Shown: positions 24,020-32,587, counted from the first letter of the stretch. The stretch: 64,000 nt of DNA from an uncultured Dehalococcoidia bacterium (GCA_958295765.1 CATQHB010000002.1:524424-588423), one strand, 5' to 3'. The notes: generated by a model not told the origin, from the sequence alone. Numbers and translations: made by a program.

Positions 24020-24829
24020 CTACCCCCACAACTCCGCCACGTCCCCCACCCGCATAAACTTTACGTTGGGGTGGCTGCGGATGTAGTTAATCAGCCGTTC
24101 CAGCATCAGCAGGCGGCCGGGGCGCCCGATGTATTGGGGGTGCATGGTCAGGTGGAAGGAGCGGCCATAGCGGTATAAGCCGTCAAACTCCGCCGCCCAG
24201 GTCTGGTACACCTCCTCGGGACCCCGCATCGGCCCCAGCCGGTTGGCCGAGGGCGCATAGACGAAGTTGGGCGCGTCATCCAGAACCCAATGAATGGGGA
24301 CTTCCACCAGCCGTTTCGCCGGCTCCTCCGGGCGCAGCAGGTAGGGCGCGTCATCCCCCATCAGGCTGCTGTCGTAGCGAAACCCGTACTCGGCCAGCAG
24401 GTCCAGAGACACCTCGCTCAACTCCCAACTGGGGGAGCGGTAGCCCTGGGGCGGCGCGCCGGTCAGGTCGGTGAGGATGGACAAGCCCTTTTCCAGGACT
24501 TCCCGCTCCTCGGCGGCGGTCATTGACGCCGGCGGTTCGTGCATATAGCCGTGATGCCCCACTTCGTGGCCCCGCCGGGCAATGTCCCGCACCAGGTCAA
24601 CGTGGGTTTCCGCCACGTAGCCCGGCACGTAAAAGCTGCCCTGGATGCCGTAGCCGTCCAGCAAATCCAGGATGCGGGGGGCGGCGACGCTGGGGCCGTA
24701 CTCGGCCATAGACATCAGGCTGGGCAGTTGGGCAAAGTCGGGATTGCGCCGCAGCCAGGAGGATACGCCGTCCACGTCAAAGGTCAGCATCGCCACGCAC
24801 TGGGTAGCGCCGGGCCAGATACCGGACAT
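24020..24829 (-). CDS. Polysaccharide deacetylase family protein (NodB fold)
   Basis: 269 residues. The metal-site aspartate lies in LTFDVDGVSSW and the histidines in GHEVGHHGYMHEPP (H-x3-H type), with RSPSWELSEVSLDLL as the usual arginine motif and a final HPQYIGRPGRLLML-like histidine. No signal peptide. Closest in type to cytoplasmic PgdA/PuuE-like amide hydrolases, so the substrate may be a small N-acyl or ureido compound rather than a polymer. ATG 24829 has GGAGG 7 bases upstream. Confidence 0.9.
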   Translation of the reverse strand: MSGIWPGATQCVAMLTFDVDGVSSWLRRNPDFAQLPSLMSMAEYGPSVAAPRILDLLDGYGIQGSFYVPGYVAETHVDLVRDIARRGHEVGHHGYMHEPPASMTAAEEREVLEKGLSILTDLTGAPPQGYRSPSWELSEVSLDLLAEYGFRYDSSLMGDDAPYLLRPEEPAKRLVEVPIHWVLDDAPNFVYAPSANRLGPMRGPEEVYQTWAAEFDGLYRYGRSFHLTMHPQYIGRPGRLLMLERLINYIRSHPNVKFMRVGDVAELWG

Positions 24830-24949
24830 AGTTTTTCCTCCCGTCGTAAGAGTTCACATAGATACGGAGCGGCGCAGAGCCAGGCGGAGAGTAGATTGCC
24901 CTCAGTGAATCCCGGCATAACTCGGTGGCTTTGGAGTGAGAAACCGGCG

Positions 24950-26230
24950 TTAAGCAAGAGTCGGGATTAAATCAAACCCGGTATAAGGCCGCAACACCTC
25001 CGGCACCACCACCGAGCCGTCGGGCTGCTGGTTGTTTTCCAGGATGGCGATAATCACCCGGGGCAGGGCCAGGCCGGAGCCGTTGAGGGTGTGGACAAAC
25101 TCCGGGCGGGCGCCGGCGGCCGGCCGGTAGCGGATGTTGGCCCGCCGCGCCTGGAAGTCGGTGCAGTTGGAGCAGGAACTGGCCTCCAGCCACTCGCCGC
25201 AGCCGGCCGCCCAGATTTCGATGTCGTAGGTCATGGCCGAGGCGAAGGAGATGTCCCCGGCGCAGAGTTGCAGCACCCGGTAGGGCAGGCCCAGCCGCCG
25301 GCAGATTTCCTCGGCGTCGGCCACCAGCCGTTGCAGTTCGGCGTCCGAGGTTTCCGGGGCCACGAACTTGTACATTTCCACCTTGTTGAACTGATGCACC
25401 CGCTTGATGCCCCGGGTGTCCCGGCCGGCCGCCGCCTTTTCCCGCCGGAAACAGGGCGTCTGCGACACAAAGCAGCGGGGCAGGGAGTCGGGGGGCAGGA
25501 TTTCGTCCCGGTACAGGTTGGTGATGGGAACCTCGGCGGTGGGTATCATCCAGAGGTCATCCTCATCATCGTGGTACAGGTTGTCGGCAAACTTGGGCAG
25601 ATTCCCCGAACCCTCCATTACCTCCCGCCGCACCAGGATGGGCAGCGCCAACTCGGTGTAGCCGTGTTCCCCGGTATGCAAGTCCAGCATCCAGCCAATC
25701 AGCGCCCGCTCCAGCCGCGCCCCGTAGCCGGACATCGTATAGAACCGGCTGCCCGACAGCTTGACGCCGCGCTGGAAGTCAATGATGCCCAACTCCTCGG
25801 CCAGGTCCCAGTGGGGCTTGGCGGGAAAGTCCAGGGTTTGCGGTTCGCCCCACTGCCGGGCGATGATGTTCTGCTCCTCGCTCAACCCCTCCGGCACGTC
25901 GGGACGGGGCAGGTTGGGCAGTTCCAGCAGGATGGCGTGGATTTGCTCTTCCAGGTCTTTGACTTCCTGCTCCAGGCCGTTGATTTGTTCGCCGACTTCC
26001 CGCATTTCCCGAACCACGTCAGGCGGCGCATCCTGCCCGGCGGCGCGCAACTGCCCGATTTCCCGGCTGGCCTGATTACGCCGGGCGCGCAGTTCATCCC
26101 CCCGGCTGATGGCAGCCCGGCGGCGGGCGTCCAAGTCCAGCAGCCCGGCCAGAGAGCCGTCCTCACCCCGCCGGGCCAGGGCCTGGCGGACAAGTTCAGG
26201 GTCGCGGCGGATTAGTTCAATGGAAAGCAT
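24950..26230 (-). CDS. serS: Seryl-tRNA synthetase
   Basis: 426 residues, the normal length. The N-terminal coiled-coil arm (residues ~30-100) is present. Class II motif 2 lies around CFRREKAAAGRDTRGIKRVHQFNKVEMY, and motif 3 around LNGSGLALPRVIIAILEN. Charges tRNA-Ser with serine in the cytoplasm. ATG 26230 with a weak AGGT site. Confidence 0.97.
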   Translation of the reverse strand: MLSIELIRRDPELVRQALARRGEDGSLAGLLDLDARRRAAISRGDELRARRNQASREIGQLRAAGQDAPPDVVREMREVGEQINGLEQEVKDLEEQIHAILLELPNLPRPDVPEGLSEEQNIIARQWGEPQTLDFPAKPHWDLAEELGIIDFQRGVKLSGSRFYTMSGYGARLERALIGWMLDLHTGEHGYTELALPILVRREVMEGSGNLPKFADNLYHDDEDDLWMIPTAEVPITNLYRDEILPPDSLPRCFVSQTPCFRREKAAAGRDTRGIKRVHQFNKVEMYKFVAPETSDAELQRLVADAEEICRRLGLPYRVLQLCAGDISFASAMTYDIEIWAAGCGEWLEASSCSNCTDFQARRANIRYRPAAGARPEFVHTLNGSGLALPRVIIAILENNQQPDGSVVVPEVLRPYTGFDLIPTLA

Positions 26231-26363
26231 AGTTTTACCTGAATTAACGAATTAACATGGATAGACAGGATGGACAGGATTTTTTGGATTGGGGATTGGG
26301 ATGTTGCCTTAATCCCGCAACCCCAATTCCGCAATATGATGCTGGGTCATTCTGAACACCCGC

Positions 26364-26456
26364 CCTGTCATTCCGACCGCAGGGAGGAATCTAAAATGCC
26401 CGCTACTGACTCCGCTCAAGGCTTTTAGATTCCTCGGCTACGCTCGGAATGACAGA
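26364..26456. repeat. Family E inverted repeat
   Basis: Arms TGTCATTCCGACCGCAGGGA... and its near complement ...CGCTCGGAATGACA flank about 40 bases, with the inner pair AGGAATCTAAAA / CTTTTAGATTCCT. Seen once in this window; similar elements are common in environmental genomes. Confidence 0.7.
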
Positions 26457-26484
26457 GCAACGGGGCCGGTTGTCCGGGTGGTTG

Positions 26485-27135
26485 CTATGGAATGGGCATC
26501 CAATAGTGTACCGGCGTTTCTGGTCCTAAAGGACGAAATGAATTAGGTTCTTCGCCTAGGAAAAGGTCGCGCCATCCCGGCGCATTTTCGTGCATACACC
26601 AAGCGGCATACGCCGCTAACGTAGCGTCCCTTTCATGGTCAGACTTCCCTTCCCCTTCGGTTAGGGTCCAGATGTAGTTAAACCTGGCAGGCTTGAGCCA
26701 ACTCAACGCCCCGGGATGGACTTCCGTAATCGGAGCCTTGAACTGTTGGTAAAGATAATCTCCTATCAGAATCCCTTGCACCAAGCAAGCGCCACGCAAC
26801 GAGTTAATCTGCTGCACCCCGGGACTCTTTCTCCCGGGGTGCTTCATATTGCTGTGAATTTCCGCAGCTCTTCTAGCAGCATTTCGGATAATGGCGTCGA
26901 CGTTCCTTTCCTCACCGGTTATATTCCAAAACATCGGAGCGTCAATCCCGACTGCCGAGACACAGGAGTTGGACGGCAACTCTTCCAGTATCTGATTTAT
27001 TACTGCCGCGGCATTATCGGCTGTGCCAGTCTTAATCAGCTGGAGCCGCGCGGAATCGGCTTTGCACACACTCCAGCCGAAGTTTCTCCTCCCGCCCGGG
27101 TCAAACCCCAGAAAAATCTCCACCGGCTGATTCAT
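26485..27135 (-). CDS. DUF429-like protein (predicted RNase H fold)
   Basis: 216 residues. The opening IFLGFDPGGRRNFGWSVCK, the central AVGIDAPMFW and the late SDHERDATLAAYAAW place acidic residues as in DUF429, a predicted RNase H-like nuclease family of unknown role. The second half (VQQINSLRGACLVQGILIGDYLY, EVHPGALSW) also fits. ATG 27135 begins 12 bases after lysS, so it is probably cotranscribed with lysS. Confidence 0.7.
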   Translation of the reverse strand: MNQPVEIFLGFDPGGRRNFGWSVCKADSARLQLIKTGTADNAAAVINQILEELPSNSCVSAVGIDAPMFWNITGEERNVDAIIRNAARRAAEIHSNMKHPGRKSPGVQQINSLRGACLVQGILIGDYLYQQFKAPITEVHPGALSWLKPARFNYIWTLTEGEGKSDHERDATLAAYAAWCMHENAPGWRDLFLGEEPNSFRPLGPETPVHYWMPIP

Positions 27136-27147
27136 TTTCCTGCCTTA

Positions 27148-28707
27148 CTAATCCTGTATATCCTGTTCATCCATGTTAGCCCCGGCCCCCAGCCGCCGCA
27201 TCTGCGGGAACAGCAGTACGTCCCTTATGCTGGCCTGGCCGGTTAGGAGCATTGCCAGGCGGTCTATGCCTACGCCCAGGCCGCCGGTGGGGGGCATACC
27301 GTATTCCAGGGCGGTGAGGAAGTCCTCATCGAGGCGGTCAACTTCCTCATCCTGGTAAAGCTGGCGGATGCTTTCCTGCTCCTCAAAGCGCGCCCGCTGC
27401 ACCGCCGGGTCGTTTAACTCGGTGTAGGAGTTGGCGATTTCCATTCCGGCGGCGAAAGCCTCGAACCGCTCAACGTAGCCGGGCAGCCCCGGCTTGGCCT
27501 TGGCTAGGGGCGACATCACCTCCGGGTAGTCCAGCAGGAAGGTGGGCTGTACCAGGTTTGGCTCGATGAAGGTGGATACCAGCTTGTCAATGAGCCGGCC
27601 CCGGCTCTCCCGGGGGCCGACTTCCAGCCCCAGGTCGGCGGCCTTTCTGACCAGGGCCGCGTCCTCCGGGTAGGCGTCCAGGTCAACCCCGCTGCGCCGG
27701 TATAGCTCATCTTTCAGTTGCAGCCGGGGCCAGGGCGGGGTGAAGTCGATGACTTCCTCGCCGTAGGGGATTTGCATTGTACCCCGCACTTCCATTGCCA
27801 CGGTGGAAATCATCGACTCCACCATTTCCATTACCTGATGATAGTCGGCGTAGGCTTCGTAGCTTTCCAGCAGGGTGAACTCCGGGTTGTGGTCCTGGTC
27901 GATGCCTTCGTTGCGGAAAACCCGGCCCAGTTCGTACACCTTGTCAAAGCCGCCGACAATGAGCCGTTTCAGGTAAAGCTCGGTGGCGATGCGGAGATAG
28001 AGCCGCTGGTTCAGGGCGTTGTGGTGGGTGTCGAAGGGGCGGGCGTGGGCGCCGGCGGCCACCGGCACCAGGATGGGCGTATCCACTTCCAGAAAGCCCC
28101 GGCCGTCCAGAAAACGGCGGATGCCACTGATGACCCGGCTGCGCTGGGCAAAAGCGGTCATTATCTCCGGGTCGGCAATCAGGTCCAGGTAACGCTGCCG
28201 GTAGCGGATTTCCACGTCCCGCAGCCCGTGCCACTTCTCCGGCAGGGGGCGCATCCCCTTGGCGAGCAGGGTCAGGGTATGGGCCTCAATGGAAACCTGG
28301 CCGGTGCGGGTACGCAGCATCGGGCCGGTAACGCCGAGGAAGTCGCCCAGGTCTAAATCCTTGAGCAGGTCATAATCCTCGCCCAGCAGGTTCTGGCGCA
28401 GCATAGCCTGAACCGTGCCGGAGCCGTCCCGCAGGTCCAGAAAGGCGGCCCGCCCCATAACCCGCATGGACATAATGCGCCCGGCCAGGGAGTGCTGCGG
28501 CGTCTCAACCGCCGCGTCGGGGTGAGCTATTCGAAACTCCACCCCCGGCGCGGGTTCTACCGGTTCGGCGGCCTCAAAGGCGGCGATGGCGGCAGCGGCG
28601 TCGGCGGTGCGCCGGAACCGGGGCGGATAGGGGTCAACGCCCCGTTCCCGCAGGCGATTCAGCTTGGTCTGGCGGCTGCCCAGCAGCCCATCTTCTCTTT
28701 CCGGCAT
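27148..28707 (-). CDS. lysS: Lysyl-tRNA synthetase, class II
   Basis: 519 residues, slightly above the usual ~500. An OB-fold anticodon-binding domain (SLAGRIMSMRVMGRAAFLDLRDGSG) precedes the class II core: motif 1 around RSRVISGIRRFLDGRGFLEVDTPIL, motif 2 VFRNEGIDQDHNPEFTLLE, motif 3 GLGVGIDRLAMLL. Charges tRNA-Lys. First gene of a probable unit with the DUF429-like gene. Confidence 0.97.
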   Translation of the reverse strand: MPEREDGLLGSRQTKLNRLRERGVDPYPPRFRRTADAAAAIAAFEAAEPVEPAPGVEFRIAHPDAAVETPQHSLAGRIMSMRVMGRAAFLDLRDGSGTVQAMLRQNLLGEDYDLLKDLDLGDFLGVTGPMLRTRTGQVSIEAHTLTLLAKGMRPLPEKWHGLRDVEIRYRQRYLDLIADPEIMTAFAQRSRVISGIRRFLDGRGFLEVDTPILVPVAAGAHARPFDTHHNALNQRLYLRIATELYLKRLIVGGFDKVYELGRVFRNEGIDQDHNPEFTLLESYEAYADYHQVMEMVESMISTVAMEVRGTMQIPYGEEVIDFTPPWPRLQLKDELYRRSGVDLDAYPEDAALVRKAADLGLEVGPRESRGRLIDKLVSTFIEPNLVQPTFLLDYPEVMSPLAKAKPGLPGYVERFEAFAAGMEIANSYTELNDPAVQRARFEEQESIRQLYQDEEVDRLDEDFLTALEYGMPPTGGLGVGIDRLAMLLTGQASIRDVLLFPQMRRLGAGANMDEQDIQD

Positions 28708-28780
28708 GGCTGATAGTTTACCCCTTTACGGCCCGGAATTGAACCCCCAACGGCGCAGGCCGGGCAATCACGTCTTAATG

Positions 28781-28920
28781 GCAACCCACGCAACCCACGC
28801 AACCCGCACAACCCGCACAACCCGCACAACCCGCACAACCCGCACAACCCACGCAACCCACGCAACCCGCACAACCCGCACAACCCGCACAACCCGCACA
28901 ACCCGCACAACCCGCACAAC
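28781..28920. repeat. 9-bp tandem repeat (about 15 copies)
   Basis: Units ACCCGCACA and ACCCACGCA alternate in blocks: two ACGCA units, five CACA units, two ACGCA units, then six CACA units. This block pattern suggests duplication of a larger segment. The array ends exactly where the family A element begins. Confidence 0.9.
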
Positions 28921-29016
28921 CGTCGTTCCGGCGAAAGCCGGAATCCAGGAAATCCCCCGGGAAAGAACGAACCGGCTACCGAGCGTTCTGGATTCCGGCT
29001 TTCGCTGGAACGACGG
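28919..29016. repeat. Family A inverted-repeat element
   Basis: Full copy; the right arm has one mismatch (TTTCGCTGGAA). Abuts the 9-bp tandem array. Confidence 0.85.
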
Positions 29017-29088
29017 TTTTATGATGCGATTGACTTGACGGCCCCGGCCCTTCGCAACGGGGGTGGTATTCCTGGCCCGGTCATTTTC

Positions 29089-29213
29089 CGGTAGGGGCGG
29101 GTTTGTAACCCGCCCAGGCTCCAAGGCAAGGATATTCCAAATATGGCGACATCCGTTCCTCAAGATGACTTTGCCCCGGCGTGTCGGGCGGGTTAGAAAC
29201 CCGCCCCTACCCG
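29089..29213. repeat. Family B inverted-repeat element (about 120 bp)
   Basis: Arms GTAGGGGCGGGTTTGTAACC and GGTTAGAAACCCGCCCCTAC flank about 80 bases with shared internal words (AAGGATATT, GCGTGTCGGGCGGG). Other copies at 31713, 38257 and 46473. Confidence 0.85.
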
Positions 29214-29318
29214 GAGCAATACCAACACCCGCTCACCCGTTGACCATACCCGGCCCCGGTCAACCCATTCTAACCGGGCCGGCGCCAGGCACAAAATCCG
29301 CTCACAGGAACCCAATCC

Positions 29319-29512
29319 GCTCATGGTGAGCCTGTCGAACCATCCGGCTCTTATCCGGCGATTCCCCTTTCAGCCCGTCCTTCGACAAGCTCAGGATGAG
29401 CGGGGCGGTCAACAATCCGCTCATGGTGAGCGGGGCGGTCAACAATCCGCTCATGGTGAGCGGGGTGGTCAACAATCCGCTCATGGTGAGCCTGTCGAAC
29501 CATCCGGCTTTG
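29319..29512. repeat. Family C element with internal 30-bp tandem repeats
   Basis: A normal family C pair is followed by a run of CGCTCATGGTGAGC units spaced exactly 30 bases apart (29417-29506), separated by GGGGCGGTCAACAATC. All three full units are near identical, indicating recent expansion. Confidence 0.85.
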
Positions 29513-29558
29513 CCAACAATAAATCCGCCGGGGGATGTAACAGAATGGCAAAACACTT

Positions 29559-29598
29559 TTTACACCATAGCAATAAATAGTTTACACCATAGCAATAA
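29559..29598. promoter_or_regulatory. Direct repeat upstream of amt
   Basis: TTTACACCATAGCAATAA occurs at 29559-29576 and again at 29581-29598, a 22-base period (two helical turns), 57 bases before the ammonium transporter start. Two turns on the same DNA face is a common operator arrangement; the regulator is unknown. Confidence 0.4.
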
Positions 29599-29654
29599 GT
29601 AATCGCCGGAGCCGCTATAAAATTACGTAAATCGTTTTAAGGAGGGTTCGTTCT

Positions 29655-31019
29655 ATGTTTGCCCAAGGGTTCATTGCAGCTCCATCGCCCCTTGCCCTGC
29701 GCCGCTTTCTGCCCTACGTGCTGGCCGGTATGCTGGCCGCCGCCATAATGGTGGGCTGGAATATCGCCTTTGCCCAGGAAGCCGACCCGGTGGAAACGGT
29801 ATCCAATGATTTAGGCAACCTGACCACTATGGTGGCGGCCTTCCTGGTGTTCTTTATGCAGGCCGGGTTTGCTTTTCTAGGCGCCGGGTTAATCCGGGCC
29901 AAAAGCACGGTCAACTATATGACCAAGAGCTTTATGGACTTTGCCATCGCCTCCCTGTCCTTCTGGGCCTTCGGTTTCGCCCTGATGATGGGGACTTCGG
30001 CGGCCGGCATCGTCGGCTCCAGCAACTTTTTCCTGGCCGATGGCATGGGTTCCGGCGGGAATTGGCAGGTCTATGTCGATTGGATGTTCCAGATGGTCTT
30101 TGCCGGCACCGCCGCCACCATCGTGGCCGGCGCCGTGGCCGAGCGCACCAAGACCCAAGCCTACTTTGCCTACAGCTTCCTGATTGGCGCCCTCATCTAC
30201 CCCATTTACGGCCACTGGGTCTGGGGCGGCGGCTGGCTGAGCATCCTGGGCGCCCAGGACTATGCCGGTTCTGGCGTAGTTCACGCGGTAGGCGGCTTTA
30301 TCGCCCTGGCCGGCGCGGCGGTAGTCGGCGCGCGCAAGGGCAAGTTCAACGCCGACGGCTCGGCCAACGACCTGCGCGGCCACAACGTGCCCTTTGTGAT
30401 TATCGGGACTTTCATCCTGTTCTTTGGCTGGTTCGGGTTCAACATTAACAGCGGGGACTCCATTGGCTTGAACGCCATCAACACCCTGCTGGCCGGCGCC
30501 ACCGGCGCAGTGGTGGCCCTCTACATCCGGCTGATTACCTCGGGCAAGGCGGACATCCTGATGGCCTGCAACGGCGCGCTGGCCGGCCTGGTGGGCGTTA
30601 CCGCTCCGGTAGCCTTCATTGACCCCTGGGCCGCCGTAGTCATCGGCGCGCTGGCCGCCCCGATAATGATGTTATCGGTGTCGGGCCTCGAAAAGGTGTT
30701 CAAGATTGACGACCCGGTGGGGGCGGTGTCGGTGCACGGCACCTGTGGCCTCTGGGGGCTGCTGGCCCTGGGCATCTTCGCCAACGGCAACAACGGGGTA
30801 ACCGGGCTGATTGGCGGCGACGCGACCCTGCTGCTGCCCCAGCTGCTCAGTATGGGGGTGGTGCTGGCCTGGGCCTTGGGCACCGGCTTCGCGATGTTCT
30901 TCCTGCTCAAGATAACTATGGGGGTGCGGCTGTCGGAGGAAGAGGAGGAAATGGGCATCGACGCCTCGGAACACGGCATCCTGGCCTACCCGGAGGAATC
31001 GCCGCAACTAGCCCAATAA
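29655..31019 (+). CDS. amt: Ammonium transporter with N-terminal signal segment
   Basis: 454 residues, longer than the other Amt here because of an N-terminal hydrophobic segment (LAGMLAAAIMVGWNIAFAQ) that looks like a cleavable signal peptide, as in many Amt proteins. Eleven further helices with GAVAERTK, YPIYGHWVWGGGWL, VHAVGGFIALAGA and VSVHGTCGLWGLLA, the latter two around the twin-histidine pore. The C-terminal tail GVRLSEEEEEMGIDASEHG is the segment that contacts PII proteins. AGGAGGGTTCG precedes ATG 29655, and a strong terminator follows. Confidence 0.95.
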   Translation: MFAQGFIAAPSPLALRRFLPYVLAGMLAAAIMVGWNIAFAQEADPVETVSNDLGNLTTMVAAFLVFFMQAGFAFLGAGLIRAKSTVNYMTKSFMDFAIASLSFWAFGFALMMGTSAAGIVGSSNFFLADGMGSGGNWQVYVDWMFQMVFAGTAATIVAGAVAERTKTQAYFAYSFLIGALIYPIYGHWVWGGGWLSILGAQDYAGSGVVHAVGGFIALAGAAVVGARKGKFNADGSANDLRGHNVPFVIIGTFILFFGWFGFNINSGDSIGLNAINTLLAGATGAVVALYIRLITSGKADILMACNGALAGLVGVTAPVAFIDPWAAVVIGALAAPIMMLSVSGLEKVFKIDDPVGAVSVHGTCGLWGLLALGIFANGNNGVTGLIGGDATLLLPQLLSMGVVLAWALGTGFAMFFLLKITMGVRLSEEEEEMGIDASEHGILAYPEESPQLAQ

Positions 31020-31039
31020 CCGCGCCCGGTAGGGGTAAA

Positions 31040-31075
31040 GGAAGGCCGGGGAGAATGTCTCCCCGGCCTTTTCTT
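31040..31075 (+). terminator. Intrinsic terminator after amt
   Basis: AAGGCCGGGGAGA and TCTCCCCGGCCTT pair over 13 bp with a 4-base loop, followed by TTTCTT. Located about 20 bases after the amt stop, so this transporter is probably monocistronic. Confidence 0.85.
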
Positions 31076-31142
31076 ATCTCTACTAAGGGCCGTGCAAAGT
31101 CAATACCAATAACACTATCCGCTTACGGTGTAACAAAGGTCG

Positions 31143-31202
31143 CTCATGGTGAGCTTGTCGAACCATCCCATTCCGTCCTTCGACAAGCTCACCATGAGCG
31201 GT
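31143..31202. repeat. Family C inverted-repeat element
   Basis: Compact full copy with both arms (GCTCATGGTGAGCTTGTCGA and its complement) and an 18-base centre. Confidence 0.85.
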
Positions 31203-31235
31203 GAGCTAATGTAACTCGACTTTGCGCCTCCCCTT

Positions 31236-31619
31236 TCAGACCCCGGCCATCCTTTCAGCGTCCCGGAGGTAGTCGATGGTTTCCCGGATGTCGGCAATCA
31301 GGTCCTCCTCCGGTTCGCAGATGCCGTCGTAGAAACAGGCCCCGTGCAGGAAAGACTGGCGGTAGCCGTAGCGCACCCGCATTTCCTCCAGGGTTGGGTC
31401 GGTCCGGCGCAGGGAGCGGATGCCCCGCATCGTCTGCCCGGAAGTGCGGGGTTCCTCGCCAGTGCGGGCCAGAATCAGGGCGTCGGTAGCCCGCTTGGTG
31501 GCGCCCCACGCCTTTTCCCCCGCGTTGCGGATTCTGCCCTGCTCCAACATTTCCAAGGCATCATCGTAAAGAGACCTGGCATCGGCAAAAATGGCGCCCA
31601 CCCGTTCCGTTTCCAGCAT
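31236..31619 (-). CDS. HEPN/PaREP1-like small helical protein
   Basis: 127 residues, all-helical by appearance. AGEKAWGATKRATDALILARTGEEPRT matches the PaREP1/DUF5618-like branch of the HEPN superfamily, in which a helix pair resembles nucleotidyltransferase-associated HEPN proteins. The catalytic R-x4-6-H motif is not evident. No nucleotidyltransferase partner lies beside it. Function unknown. Confidence 0.6.
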   Translation of the reverse strand: MLETERVGAIFADARSLYDDALEMLEQGRIRNAGEKAWGATKRATDALILARTGEEPRTSGQTMRGIRSLRRTDPTLEEMRVRYGYRQSFLHGACFYDGICEPEEDLIADIRETIDYLRDAERMAGV

Positions 31620-31712
31620 ATAACTAACCCCTAACTAACCCTGCCTGGTTGGTTTTGTTGCCCAATTCTACCACGTTTATGCTATGTTGATATTCCTTAC
31701 CCGGTCATTTTC

Positions 31713-31836
31713 CGGTAGGGGCGGGTTTGTAACCCGGCCAGGCTCCGGGGCAAGGATATTTCAGATCTGGCGGCCTCCGTTCCGCAAAATGACCTGGCCC
31801 TGGCGTGTCGGGCGGGTTAGAAACCCGCCCCTACCC
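31713..31836. repeat. Family B inverted-repeat element
   Basis: Very close to the copy at 29089, including flanking sequence CCCGGTCATTTTCCG before it and CGGAGCAAT after it, so a segment larger than the element was duplicated. Confidence 0.85.
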
Positions 31837-32011
31837 GGAGCAATGGCAACACCGGTTCACCCGTTGACAATTCCCGGCCCCGGCCAACCCATTCCAACCG
31901 GGCCGGCGCCAGGCACAATATCACGCCAGGCACAATATCCGCGCCAGGCACAAAGTCCGCTCATGGTGAGCTTGTCGAACCACCCACCCTACAAGGCAAT
32001 TGCTCCATAAA

Positions 32012-32109
32012 CCCGTCGTTCCGGCGAAAGCCGGAATCCAGAATTCTCGGTAGCCGACACGCTCTTTCCCGGGGATTTCCTGGATTCCGGCTTTCGCCGG
32101 AACGACGGT
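32012..32109. repeat. Family A inverted-repeat element
   Basis: Full copy with both arms; centre reads GAATTCTCGGTAGCCGACAC and on. Confidence 0.85.
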
Positions 32110-32221
32110 TGCTCCTGGTGTTCACGATAGTTCACACAAAATTTACATCAATGATATTTCTCTGTAACACCTGGTCGGCAGAATGGCTTACATAAACTAT
32201 AACGCAGGAGCGTGAAGCATT

Positions 32222-32305
32222 ATGGAAATCCTTATCGCCGGTGGAGCCTTCGTAGGTCTGTTCAGTCTCTGGGTGGTGCTGCCCAAGCTCCTGCTCAAGA
32301 AGTAA
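32222..32305 (+). CDS. 27-residue single-helix membrane protein, copy 1
   Basis: Protein MEILIAGGAFVGLFSLWVVL followed by PKLLLKK. ATG 32222 is preceded by AGGAG 10 bases upstream. One hydrophobic helix and a basic C-terminus predict a small inner-membrane protein with the tail in the cytoplasm. A paralogue of the same length lies 198 bases downstream, with 18 of 27 residues identical and the same leader pattern (GGAGCG-GAA-G-A-TTATGG). That shared reading frame, with changes mostly conservative, is the evidence that it is coding. Confidence 0.75.
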   Translation: MEILIAGGAFVGLFSLWVVLPKLLLKK

Positions 32306-32424
32306 GTCAACCCCGGTCGCCGGGCCGGGCCGCCGGCCCCTCCGGTTTCCCCTAATCCCGGTCAGCCCAGGCCGCCGCGGCAATCAATCCGCCGGCGCCA
32401 GGGGCGGCGGGATGTAACAAAGAA

Positions 32425-32452
32425 TTAACATCTTGTTAAATTGTTGGTAACA
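32425..32452. promoter_or_regulatory. Overlapping inverted repeats upstream of small gene 2
   Basis: TTAACA-TCT-TGTTAA (32425-32439) overlaps a wider palindrome TGTTA-N9-TAACA (32434-32452), about 50 bases before ATG 32504. This looks like an operator; a GlnR/TnrA-like nitrogen regulator would fit the neighbours but is a guess. Confidence 0.4.
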
Positions 32453-32503
32453 CTTTCCCCCGATACTGCTGGTCAGTATCCAATCGGAGGAGCGAAAGGA
32501 ATT

Positions 32504-32587
32504 ATGGAAATCATCGCCGCCGGCGCCACTTTCACCGTCCTGTTCAGCCTGTGGGTGTTGCTGCCCAAGGTGTTCCTCAAGAAATAG
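32504..32587 (+). CDS. 27-residue single-helix membrane protein, copy 2
   Basis: Protein MEIIAAGATFTVLFSLWVLL followed by PKVFLKK, paralogous to the gene at 32222. It has a strong GGAGGAGCG ribosome site. Conserved core FSLWV-LPK--LKK. It lies 200 bases before the second ammonium transporter, with a hairpin between, so it may be expressed with or just before the transporter. A KdpF-like accessory subunit role is a reasonable hypothesis only. Confidence 0.78.
   Translation: MEIIAAGATFTVLFSLWVLLPKVFLKK

Larger units (their letters stand above)
28708..29654. other. 947-bp gene-free repeat cluster
   Basis: The largest non-coding stretch in the window. In order: a 9-bp minisatellite, a family A element joined directly to it, a family B element, a family C element with an inserted 30-bp tandem triplication, and a pair of 18-bp direct repeats close to the amt start. 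No gene supported. Confidence 0.7.
31620..32221. other. 602-bp repeat-rich intergenic region
   Basis: Carries a family B copy (31713-31836), a short tandem run of GCCAGGCACAA units (31911-31951), a half family C copy (31957-31988) and a family A copy (32012-32109), then about 110 AT-richer bases leading to the first 27-codon gene. Confidence 0.6.

Noticed and set aside
28659-28919. Minus-strand open frame reading GLCGLCGL-type repeats
   Set aside because: It is the translation of the 9-bp minisatellite, has no ribosome site, and its start is inside lysS; a low-complexity artefact.
28781-28920. Possible CRISPR array
   Set aside because: Repeats are 9 bp and contiguous with no spacers. The 30-bp repeats at 29417 and 27-bp repeats at 45437 also have no unique spacers, and no cas genes are present.
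29319-29602. Frames encoding SLSNHPALI / VRQAHHER-type peptides
   Set aside because: These are spurious translations of family C repeats, which occur as such in many places of the window.
32425-32500. Sigma-54 promoter before the second small gene
   Set aside because: No GG-N10-GC with TGGCAC/TTGC spacing found there.
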